Origin: Rhodopirellula baltica
Lineage (GTDB): Bacteria > Planctomycetota > Planctomycetia > Pirellulales > Pirellulaceae
NCBI GenBank assembly: GCA_002901265.1
Contig: PPHI01000048.1
Span: forward strand, 1 to 64,000
Reading direction: 5' to 3'
Length of the DNA stretch: 64,000 nucleotides
The notes beneath the pieces are model-generated. The model had not been told where the DNA came from and made no database searches. It worked only from the letters and a program-made list of their open reading frames with translations. Positions 8,303-15,850 of the stretch are shown one piece after another (the first letter of the stretch is position 1; each line of letters begins with the position of its first letter). Position numbers and translations under genes: made by a program.

Positions 8303-9528
8303 GCACGATGCCGAGCGCTCTTACGAGCCAAGATCCCAAGTACTTGACCAATAACGCCATCCGTCGAAAACGGTTGAGCAGTTGGTTCTACGGGCTTTGC
8401 GTTGCGATCGCCTTTGTCAGCGTCCTGATTCTCGTTGTCCTGTTAGCAGCGATTTGGGCGCAAGGCCAGTCGCGACTGACCGTTGACTTGCTGACGCGAG
8501 CACATAGCGAACTCGAGATCGAACGGAGCGGTATGTGGCCCTCGATCATCGGTTCTTTGATTGTCTGTTTTGTTTGTGCAATGGCGGCGTTGCCCCTGGG
8601 AATCGCCACAGCGGTTTTCCTGGAGGAGTTCAAACCGACCAGCAAGCCACTCCGGTTGATCCACGGGTTCATTCAGTTGAACATCGCAAACTTGGCCGGC
8701 GTCCCATCGATCGTTTACGGGCTTCTTGGCCTGACCGTCTTCGTTTACATGTTCAATGTGTTTGGACAAATCAAAGTGAACGAGTCGCCCGGTTTGGAAA
8801 TTATGGGCGCCGATCACTATTACCAAGTGATGACCTTGCAACCGGGGCATGTGGTCTTTGTCCCGCAAGAGGACGCGAGTGTCCGCGAAATCGAGATCAC
8901 CGAGCCAATCGAAGCGGTCGATAACAGTGGCAATCGCTTTGAACTGGCCGTCTGGAAACCCGGAACTCCGCGTCCAAAAGACGAAGCGACCAAGCGTCAA
9001 ACCATCGAAGAGGGAGCGATTGGCGGGACAATCACTCGCCGGTCGTGGTACTACTTCCGCTTGCCATTGGACAAGAGTTTTTTATCGGGTGGATTCACGC
9101 TCGCTCTGGTGATTCTGCCAATCATTATCATTGCGTCGCAAGAATCACTGCGTGCCGTTTCGCCGTCGCTCCGCGAAGCGTCGATGGGTATCGGTGCCAC
9201 CACTTGGCAGACCGTTCGTCACGTTTGTCTTCCGGCCGCAATCCCAGGTATCATGACCGGTTCGATTCTCGCCATGGGGCGTGCGATCGGAGAAGCGGCT
9301 CCGATTTTGGTGGTCTTGGGTGCGACCGTGATGAAAGGCGGCGGACCAGAACACCTGATGGACAACGCGATCACAATGCCTGTGTTGATTTTTAACTGGG
9401 CGGGTCGGCAACAGAACGAATTTCAGGAACTCGCGGCGGCGGCCATTATCGTCTTGCTGGTCGTGCTACTGATCCTAAATTCGACGGCGATCATCATTCG
9501 GCAGAAAGTACAGAAAGCACACAACTGA
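8299..9528 (+). CDS. pstA: Phosphate ABC transporter permease PstA with about 100 extra residues in a periplasmic loop
   Basis: A 409-aa permease; PstA is usually about 280-300 aa. The core is normal: LNIANLAGVPSIVYGLLGL near residues 127-145, then the EAA loop SLREASMGIGATTWQTV. Between them, roughly residues 157-258, is a hydrophilic insertion with no membrane segment, rich in charged and beta-type residues. The loop it enters precedes the helix before the EAA loop, so by PstA topology it should face the periplasm, where PstS docks. The gene starts with GTG overlapping the pstC stop and ends 12 bases before pstB. The frame is intact across the insert, so it is not an assembly artefact of two genes. 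Confidence 0.94.
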   Translation: MSTMPSALTSQDPKYLTNNAIRRKRLSSWFYGLCVAIAFVSVLILVVLLAAIWAQGQSRLTVDLLTRAHSELEIERSGMWPSIIGSLIVCFVCAMAALPLGIATAVFLEEFKPTSKPLRLIHGFIQLNIANLAGVPSIVYGLLGLTVFVYMFNVFGQIKVNESPGLEIMGADHYYQVMTLQPGHVVFVPQEDASVREIEITEPIEAVDNSGNRFELAVWKPGTPRPKDEATKRQTIEEGAIGGTITRRSWYYFRLPLDKSFLSGGFTLALVILPIIIIASQESLRAVSPSLREASMGIGATTWQTVRHVCLPAAIPGIMTGSILAMGRAIGEAAPILVVLGATVMKGGGPEHLMDNAITMPVLIFNWAGRQQNEFQELAAAAIIVLLVVLLILNSTAIIIRQKVQKAHN

Positions 9529-9540
9529 TTTTTAGCAGCT

Positions 9541-10377
9541 ATGTCTACCGCCCAGACCGCCAATACAACCGATGCGCAGACGGATCCGCCTGCCGACCAA
9601 ACGTTACTCCGGATCAAGAACTTTTGTTCCTGGTACGGCGACTATCAAGCGCTTCATGATCTGACACTGGACATCCCGCGGCGACAGGTCACAGCGTTTA
9701 TCGGCCCCAGTGGTTGTGGCAAAAGCACGCTGCTGAAATGGATCAACCGCATGAACGACATCGTGCCCGGCGCCCGCGCCAAAGGGCACTTGTCGCTGAT
9801 CAGCGATTCTGACAATGCGTCCAAAAAGGAACTGGATATTTTGGACCAGTCCGTCGACGTCGTTGCGTTGCGCCGACAGATCGGGATTGTCTTCCAAAAG
9901 CCGAACCCGTTCCCCAAAAGCATTTACGATAACGTCGCTTTTGGCCCGCGTTTGCACATGAGAACGACCAAGGCCGAACTCGACGAGTTGGTCGAATGGT
10001 CGTTACAAAAGGCGGCAGTCTGGGACGAAGTCAAAGACCGACTGCACGGCCCCGCGCTGGGTCTGTCCGGCGGCCAGCAACAACGTTTGTGCATCGCCCG
10101 CGCGATCGCAGTGGGCCCTGAAGTTTTGCTGATGGACGAACCGTGTAGCGCCTTGGATCCGGCGAGCACCCTTGCGATCGAAGATTTGATCTTCGAATTG
10201 CGTTCGCAGTACACAATCGTCATCGTCACGCATAATATGCAACAGGCGTCGCGTTGCAGTGACCGCACGGCGTTCTTTTTCGAAGGTCGCTTGGTCGAAG
10301 CGGGCGACACCACTCAGGTCTTCACGAAGCCTGAAAAGAAGCAGACCGACGACTATGTTCGTGGCAAATTCGGTTGA
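9541..10377 (+). CDS. pstB: Phosphate ABC transporter ATP-binding protein PstB
   Basis: A 278-aa ABC ATPase that drives phosphate import through PstCA. Walker A is [13 protein letters not shown] near residue 56, the Q-loop lies in [19 protein letters not shown] (the PNPFPKSI block is diagnostic of PstB), the signature is [14 protein letters not shown] and Walker B is [13 protein letters not shown], followed by the H-loop [10 protein letters not shown]. The first ~20 residues are a non-conserved leader. It lies 12 bases after pstA and 112 bases before phoU, in the same operon. Confidence 0.96.
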   Translation: MSTAQTANTTDAQTDPPADQTLLRIKNFCSWYGDYQALHDLTLDIPRRQVTAFIGPSGCGKSTLLKWINRMNDIVPGARAKGHLSLISDSDNASKKELDILDQSVDVVALRRQIGIVFQKPNPFPKSIYDNVAFGPRLHMRTTKAELDELVEWSLQKAAVWDEVKDRLHGPALGLSGGQQQRLCIARAIAVGPEVLLMDEPCSALDPASTLAIEDLIFELRSQYTIVIVTHNMQQASRCSDRTAFFFEGRLVEAGDTTQVFTKPEKKQTDDYVRGKFG

Positions 10378-10489
10378 TCCCGGACGAGCATTTCTTGCCA
10401 GAAGTTGGTGACAGCACGGGCGATGTCCGATTCGCCAGTGGCTGATTCAAATTCAGACGGATTGATTGATAAGTGGAGTAGATTGGGAA

Positions 10490-11188
10490 ATGTCTAAACA
10501 TCTTGAACGCGAATTAGAACATCTGCGCGAGCAACTGATTTCCCAATTCACTGTCGTCGAACAAATGATCCAGTTGGCCGTTCGGTCGCTCGTGGAACGC
10601 CGCCCGGATTTCGCCGACCGCGTTCTCGAAAGCGACGTTGCTGTCGATGAAATGGACGTCCGCATCGAAGAAGAATGCTTGAAGGTCTTGGCGCTGCACC
10701 AGCCCGTTGCCTTCGACATGCGATACCTGATCTCGGTCGACAAAGTGAACGGAGAACTCGAACGCATGGGCGATACGGCGTGCAACATTGCCGAACGCGC
10801 AAAGGCGCTTTGCAAGTTCCCGCTGTTTACAGTCCCTGATGAACTCTCCGAAATGGTCGACACGTCGATCAAAATGGTTCGCCAAGCGCTCGACTCCTTC
10901 ATCAATTGTGATTCGCGAATGGCGAACGAAGTCATCCAAATGGACGACATCGTTGACGCACTCAATCGTGTCGTGATCGATCAATTGCAAGAGGTGATGA
11001 AATCCGATCGTGAACTGATCGAACCAGCCGTGCATTGTTTCAGTGCATCACGTCACCTTGAACGAATCGGCGACTTGGCCGAATGCGTTTGCGAAGAAGT
11101 GATCTACTTGGTCGAAGGTGAAATCGTCCGGCACAAACATGGCTGGATTCGCGAAGTCAAGAAACGCGGCGAAACCAACGTTTCCTAG
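10490..11188 (+). CDS. phoU: Phosphate signalling regulator PhoU
   Basis: A 232-aa all-helical protein with the two tandem PhoU three-helix bundles. Metal-binding acidic motifs are visible: DNEMD-like DVAVDEMDVRIEEECL in the first repeat, with the partner block ELERMGDTACNIAERA, and HLERIGDLAECVCEEV in the second. PhoU represses the PhoR/PhoB response through PstSCAB when phosphate is plentiful. The ATG at 10490 follows an AAGTGGAG ribosome site. It ends the pst operon. PhoB and PhoR genes are not in the window. Confidence 0.94.
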   Translation: MSKHLERELEHLREQLISQFTVVEQMIQLAVRSLVERRPDFADRVLESDVAVDEMDVRIEEECLKVLALHQPVAFDMRYLISVDKVNGELERMGDTACNIAERAKALCKFPLFTVPDELSEMVDTSIKMVRQALDSFINCDSRMANEVIQMDDIVDALNRVVIDQLQEVMKSDRELIEPAVHCFSASRHLERIGDLAECVCEEVIYLVEGEIVRHKHGWIREVKKRGETNVS

Positions 11189-11311
11189 CAGTCTGTCGAT
11201 CACAGATCTGTTTTCTCTCCCGATGTCACCGTTCGCTCCGCAACGCTACGTTTGTGAATCGGAAAACGCACTGCAAAATACAAAGTCCGATTGACATCGC
11301 ATCTGCCACGA

Positions 11312-11330
11312 CGGGGCATCACAGGCCCCG
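11312..11330. terminator. Short G+C hairpin between convergent phoU and DUF3754 genes
   Basis: CGGGGC (11312-11317) pairs with GCCCCG (11325-11330) around a 7-base loop, directly next to the stop codon of the minus-strand gene. There is no T-tract. It could serve as a weak bidirectional stop between the convergent genes. Confidence 0.4.
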
Positions 11331-11331
11331 A

Positions 11332-12609
11332 CTACTCGGTCGAACTCGCGAGCAATGATTGATTCACCAGTAGTCGGCCCTCGTCCATCACTTGGACGAG
11401 TTGGAGTGTGGTGAGCACTTCGACAACGCGTTCGGCCGGAAAATCAATCTCGACTTCCACCGCTTCACGTATCAAGCGTTCGCATTTGCGTCTCAGTCGT
11501 CGCTGGCTGATCGGCTCGGTTTCAGTCAGGATCGCAAAGAACGCCAAAATCGCTTCGTTTAACAATTGGCGACGTGCCTGACCGACGAGTTGCAGCCCCG
11601 CGCCCGCGTTCGTGTCGAGCTTTTGGAAGTACAGATTCCGAGTCAGGTTCAGTAGGTACCGATTCTTTGTCTGGAAATAGCCGAAGAAGCTTTTCACCCC
11701 GTAACCGATCGCCGCAAGAATCAATCCAATCACCAGCGCGGTGCTGTAGTAAGCGGCGAGGGCCAAGGTAACCAGTACGAATCGGGAAATCTTCTGCAAC
11801 GAGAAGAGCCATCCGCTGAGACTTGGCACAAGGACCTTTGCGTGATCAAACCCGCTCAGTTTGATTTTTGTTCCCGGGAGCAACATGTCGACGTCTTGCT
11901 TGGGAATGTTTTTGAAAATCCGCAGATGGACCTTGTTGGCCGGCAATAACTCACCTCGCTCGTGGTCCTCGGTAAGCTGAAAAATCACGACCAACCGTTG
12001 GTAAATCGCGACATCGACCATTTCCAATCGGTAAAGATGGCGAAGATTTCGATGGCATCGTCGCCCGACGACGTCCCCCCGCGCATAGACCGACAGATGT
12101 CGAAAGAGTTCGAAGTTGGCGCTCATCGGTACGCCCCAGTGGCTTGCCACGCCAACACAGCGTTCGATCTCTTCCTGTGTCAATTTGCTGTATCCGGCAT
12201 CCTTGATCGTCGTTTCGACTAATTCGATCAAGTTGTCGATCGGCGGTTCAGGCGATTCGCTTTCCAAGGAAGCGGGAACTTTGCAATCACTGTCAGGATC
12301 CAGCTCGTGGTATTGGTCGGAGAACTGGTTTTGTCGCTTGGCGGAGAGGTCATCGACATAGTCGGTGATCGTCGCGACCGCTCGATCGAATACGGAGTCC
12401 AACCGACTCCAGTTGGCTTCGCTTGCCGCCGATTGCCGCAGATATTTCAGCAGCGCGCTGGTTTCAATGGGGATAAACGATTCGATCGCCCAATGACTGG
12501 CATCCGGGTCGATCCATCCGGTGGTGCTCACCTCCGCAATCGAGCGGGTGAGCGGTCCTGTACCATCAATGGACCAAGTGGTAAGAATGCGTTCGACCGA
12601 CTTTGACAC
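11332..12609 (-). CDS. DUF3754 (TMEM143-like) membrane protein
   Basis: A 425-aa protein of unknown function. The central part has the DUF3754 signature RIFKNIPKQDVDMLLPG, preceded by the block YARGDVVGRRCHRNL. Two hydrophobic helices follow around residues 275-315, and a C-terminal domain after residue ~350 may be a winged-helix-like element. DUF3754 is shared with eukaryotic TMEM143. No catalytic motif is evident. Its start is only 27 bases from the divergent HAD phosphatase gene, so the two promoters must overlap. It converges on phoU. Confidence 0.8.
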   Translation of the reverse strand: MSKSVERILTTWSIDGTGPLTRSIAEVSTTGWIDPDASHWAIESFIPIETSALLKYLRQSAASEANWSRLDSVFDRAVATITDYVDDLSAKRQNQFSDQYHELDPDSDCKVPASLESESPEPPIDNLIELVETTIKDAGYSKLTQEEIERCVGVASHWGVPMSANFELFRHLSVYARGDVVGRRCHRNLRHLYRLEMVDVAIYQRLVVIFQLTEDHERGELLPANKVHLRIFKNIPKQDVDMLLPGTKIKLSGFDHAKVLVPSLSGWLFSLQKISRFVLVTLALAAYYSTALVIGLILAAIGYGVKSFFGYFQTKNRYLLNLTRNLYFQKLDTNAGAGLQLVGQARRQLLNEAILAFFAILTETEPISQRRLRRKCERLIREAVEVEIDFPAERVVEVLTTLQLVQVMDEGRLLVNQSLLASSTE

Positions 12610-12636
12610 GAATTAACTTTAAACAGCGGGAAAGCG

Positions 12637-13353
12637 ATGGCAGCGGAGCCCAACCGGACAGACTCGACAGGGATCGCCAACACGGACGTTCAATCAAACA
12701 TTCAAGCGGTCGCGTTGGACATGGACGGACTTCTGTTCGATACCGAGCGAATTTATTGGCAAGTCGGCGACACTATTTTACAACGCCGAGGATTCCGCTA
12801 CAGCGCCGAATTGCAAGCTCTGATGATGGGCCGAATTGGGACCGCGGCGGTCCAGCAAATGATTGACTTTCACCAGTTGGACGATTCCGCAGAAGACTTG
12901 CTAGAAGAATCAGACGAAGTCTATGGTGAGCTGCTTCCGTCCCAAATTCGCCCCATGCCGGGACTCGAACAATGGGTAAACCGGTTGCGAGAAAGCGGCT
13001 TGCCGTTCGCCCTGACAACAAGTAGTCGTCGGAAATGGGTCGACGTTATTTTTGAAACGGTTGCCTGGCGCGAAGAACTGGCCTTTGTATTGACCGGCGA
13101 CGACGTCACCAACGGTAAACCGCACCCAGAGATGTACCTGAGCGCCGCAGCGCGTTTCGGCATTGCCCCGGAAAACATGTTGGTTCTCGAAGACAGCGGC
13201 AACGGGACAGCTGCTGGTGTGGCTGCGGGAGCGATCGTCGTCTCGGTTCCAAGTCCACACACCAAGGACCAAGATTTCCAGGGTGCGGCATTGATTGCCG
13301 ACTCGCTGCTTGACACACGCCTCTGGGAGCTTCTTCCCCATCCGACGAATTAG
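12637..13353 (+). CDS. HAD-superfamily phosphatase / phosphoglucomutase-like protein
   Basis: A 238-aa HAD subfamily IA protein. Motif I is ALDMDGLLFDTE (nucleophile Asp28, acid Asp30), motif II is the Ser/Thr-rich LTTSSRRKW, motif III is GKPHPEMY, and motif IV is LVLEDSGNG. A four-helix cap lies between motifs I and II (C1 cap). The best guess is a small sugar-phosphate phosphatase or beta-phosphoglucomutase relative; the substrate cannot be read from sequence. The first ~24 residues are a non-conserved leader. It is divergent from the DUF3754 gene and convergent with the subtilase gene, with a hairpin terminator in between. Confidence 0.88.
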   Translation: MAAEPNRTDSTGIANTDVQSNIQAVALDMDGLLFDTERIYWQVGDTILQRRGFRYSAELQALMMGRIGTAAVQQMIDFHQLDDSAEDLLEESDEVYGELLPSQIRPMPGLEQWVNRLRESGLPFALTTSSRRKWVDVIFETVAWREELAFVLTGDDVTNGKPHPEMYLSAAARFGIAPENMLVLEDSGNGTAAGVAAGAIVVSVPSPHTKDQDFQGAALIADSLLDTRLWELLPHPTN

Positions 13354-13401
13354 CGTTGCGATGAACGCTTTCGGCATCAGTTTTGTGTCCATCAACGACA
13401 A

Positions 13402-13435
13402 AAGCCCGATCGCGGCATACGCCGAGGTCGGGCTT
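13402..13435. terminator. Terminator-like hairpin between convergent HAD and subtilase genes
   Basis: AAGCCCGA (13402-13409) pairs with TCGGGCTT (13428-13435), a perfect 8-bp stem with an 18-base loop. An A-run precedes and CTT follows, so it can work in both directions between the convergent genes. The remaining ~190 bases hold nothing else I can identify. Confidence 0.6.
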
Positions 13436-13559
13436 CTGTGCTTGTCCGGTGGGCGATGTCTGGTACGTGAGTCACATTCCAGTCCAGACATCACCCGGTT
13501 GTATCATCGACCTTGACGTGCGACGAAGCACAATCGTCAAGGTTCAGCGGTAAAGTTTT

Positions 13560-15320
13560 CTAGGCGAGTACCAGTAGTCCTAAGTCAACTTCGCGGTCGG
13601 ATCCGAATTCATTGTCGGAATCAGAGTCGCCGAAGAAGTCCGACAGAGCGGCGTCAGTGTCTTCGGGTTGCGGTGCGACGCTCGGACGATTTGATCGTGC
13701 CAATCGTGGACTCGAATCGAACTGTACATCACTTTCGAACACGCGGTCAGCGTTTGTCGCATCATCCTCAATAGAATCTGACAACCCTGCCAAGGTTGAT
13801 CCGCCAGCATCGCCGACACTTGCCGCACCAACACTGCCCGAACCGCCTGACGTCGACGTAGAACCGCTACCTGATGTTGAGCTGCCCGAAACTCCGGCCG
13901 CAGCATAGGCGACAGAGTAAATCGTGCTGGCTTTGCCAAGTCCGTCTGATCCGTTGGCGTGACCGTTGACTCCGGAAACAAGCAAGTCACGTAGTGCTGC
14001 TGGCGAGAGCGATGGATTCGCCGACAAGGTCAGTGCGGCTACACCGACGACATGTGGCGTTGCCATGCTGGTACCCGACATCGTTCCGAATCCGCCGCCG
14101 ACATAGGTGCTGAAGATACCGACGCCGGGGGCGTCGACTTGTACCGCACCGCTACCGCCGACATCGTTGCTGAACGAAGCGATGTTGCTTCCAGAATCAT
14201 ATGCACCGACAGACAACACGTTGTCGTAGCTCGCACTGAATCGAGCCGGGAAACCGGGCATCGAAGCGTACTCATTTCCGGCAGCTGCGATGACCAACGA
14301 TCCGAGCGTCCGGGCGTAATTGATAGCCGATTCGATATCGGAGCTGTAGCCACCCCCCAAGCTCAAGTTGATGATGTCGGCGCCCATGTCGGCAGCATAA
14401 CGAATCCCCGCGGCAACACTTGTCGAGCTGCCGGATCCATTGTCCCCGAGAACTTTGACGGGAAGAATCGTCGCTTCGGGTGCCACACCGGTGGCGCCCC
14501 ATCCATTGTCGAGTGCAGCGATCGTGCCGGCAACGTGTGTCCCGTGGCCATGAACGTCGTTCGGATCGGCATCGAAATCGGCGAAGTCAAAACCGTGCAC
14601 GTCATCAACGTAACCGTTGCCGTCGTCGTCGATTCCGTTGCCTGCAATCTCACCTGGGTTTACATAAATGTTGCTGTACAAATCGGGGTGATCAAGATCG
14701 ACCCCCGTGTCGATGACGGCAACGGTAACACCTTGACCGGTGTATCCAGCAGCCCAAGCCTCAGGGGCACCCACCGCATTGAGTCCCCATTCATTTGATC
14801 CACCAAAGTACGCGACATCGGGAAGCGGCGAAACGCCATCGGCCGGCACACCCGCGTCCGGTGTTGGTTCAGGTTCAGGCAATGGCTCGGGAACTTGATC
14901 AGCAGTCAGTTCCATACGATACCCGGTCGTGTACCAAGACGTCGCCAACGACCAAACGTAATAGTTACCCGGATTGACAGTAATATCGATCGACTCGGCA
15001 GTGGTTCCCCAATTCACGGAGTAGTCGATGACGTAGCCGCGTGAGTCGGTGAGGTACAAGTCCACGTCGGTCCAAAAACTGTTCAGACGAATCGAAACGT
15101 CTGCTTCACGCTCAACCGAAAAGCCGATTCGGTCATAAGAGTTGAACCAGCCAAGCGAGCTGGAGATGATCGCGGTACCGTCCAGATTTCCAATGTCAGC
15201 GAATGCCTTTGCCGAGATATCACTAGCGACTTCGAATGTGGGTTCCTCGTGGTTGAAAGCGACGTCCGCTGCAAGAAGTCGGCGCGCTTCCATCGACTCA
15301 AAAGAGAGTTTACGAGCCAT
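13560..15320 (-). CDS. Secreted subtilisin-like serine protease (S8) with LEPR-type N-terminus
   Basis: A 586-aa subtilase. The N-terminus (MARKLSFESMEARRLLAAD) is the planctomycete LEPR/'RRLLA' export-associated segment. Residues ~45-140 look like a bacterial pre-peptidase C-terminal (PPC-like) beta-domain, here placed in front of the protease, followed by a Pro/Glu linker. The peptidase shows Asp204 in AVIDTGVDLDHPDL, His259 in GHGTHVAGT, the oxyanion Asn349 in AAAGNE and Ser418 in GTSMATPHVVG. A DDDGNGYVDD loop near 231-240 may bind calcium. The tail is Ser/Gly-rich and then acidic, perhaps a linker to the cell surface. It should act outside the cytoplasm. It is divergent from mscS across 530 bases. 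Confidence 0.93.
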   Translation of the reverse strand: MARKLSFESMEARRLLAADVAFNHEEPTFEVASDISAKAFADIGNLDGTAIISSSLGWFNSYDRIGFSVEREADVSIRLNSFWTDVDLYLTDSRGYVIDYSVNWGTTAESIDITVNPGNYYVWSLATSWYTTGYRMELTADQVPEPLPEPEPTPDAGVPADGVSPLPDVAYFGGSNEWGLNAVGAPEAWAAGYTGQGVTVAVIDTGVDLDHPDLYSNIYVNPGEIAGNGIDDDGNGYVDDVHGFDFADFDADPNDVHGHGTHVAGTIAALDNGWGATGVAPEATILPVKVLGDNGSGSSTSVAAGIRYAADMGADIINLSLGGGYSSDIESAINYARTLGSLVIAAAGNEYASMPGFPARFSASYDNVLSVGAYDSGSNIASFSNDVGGSGAVQVDAPGVGIFSTYVGGGFGTMSGTSMATPHVVGVAALTLSANPSLSPAALRDLLVSGVNGHANGSDGLGKASTIYSVAYAAAGVSGSSTSGSGSTSTSGGSGSVGAASVGDAGGSTLAGLSDSIEDDATNADRVFESDVQFDSSPRLARSNRPSVAPQPEDTDAALSDFFGDSDSDNEFGSDREVDLGLLVLA

Positions 15321-15476
15321 ATTGATATCGACCTATTTAGATAAGAGTTTTTATTGAGAAGAGGCACACACACCAATCCGGAGGGGTGATGCGGTGTACA
15401 GTGAACCTACCTTCAAAGCATTTCGCAGATCGTTTCGCTCCTGCGTAAATTACCCTTGTTGAGGGTAAATAGCCGG

Positions 15477-15534
15477 GCCTGTTGCACCGCCGCAACTTGG
15501 TGCAAAAACGCCTCGTGGCGTTGCTAAAACAGGC
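15477..15534. other. Predicted three-way-junction fold in the subtilase/mscS intergenic region
   Basis: An outer 7-bp stem (GCCTGTT 15477-15483 with AACAGGC 15528-15534) encloses two perfect hairpins: GCACC 15484-15488 with GGTGC 15499-15503, and AACGCC 15507-15512 with GGCGTT 15517-15522. It lies 157 bases upstream of the subtilase start (minus strand) and 317 bases upstream of the mscS start, so it could be leader RNA, an independent small RNA or a DNA operator. The strand is unknown. The other ~470 bases of this gap show no gene. Confidence 0.4.
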
Positions 15535-15559
15535 AGTAGAATCACCTCCCCATCAAGCA

Positions 15560-15585
15560 CTCAGAACAAGTACTCAGAACAAGTA
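15560..15585. repeat. Two tandem copies of a 13-bp repeat
   Basis: The unit CTCAGAACAAGTA occurs at 15560-15572 and again at 15573-15585, followed by a partial third unit CTCAA. It lies 26 bases after the three-way-junction element, in the same intergenic region. Confidence 0.6.
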
Positions 15586-15850
15586 CTCAATCAAACATCA
15601 TTGCGATTCTTCCAAGGAAACTTGGGTGCCTTGATCCCAACAGGATCACCGCCACTGCTCGATCTCGAGAGCGGAGATTGCACTCGCTCACTTGATCGTG
15701 ATCCAACGCAACGAGCGACTGACGGCACATTGATTCGGCCCCGGCGGGTTCAAGCCGGGGGTAGGCGAGGCACTAAAATTCAGGCAAGCTAAGTTTGTCC
15801 AATGAACTTTTCTCAATGCTTCGAATACTTCCGAACATCCAAAGGGACTG

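Noticed and set aside
8767-9073. PstA extra segment as a separate gene or frameshift artefact
   Set aside because: The frame is continuous on both sides, and the conserved helices resume in the same frame.
14052-14798. Plus-strand open frame across the subtilase gene
   Set aside because: Covers the catalytic core of the protease in antisense and has no independent features.
15477-15534. Integron attC site
   Set aside because: The outer arms do not fit the GTTRRRY/RYYYAAC core, no integrase is present and there is no cassette-like neighbour.
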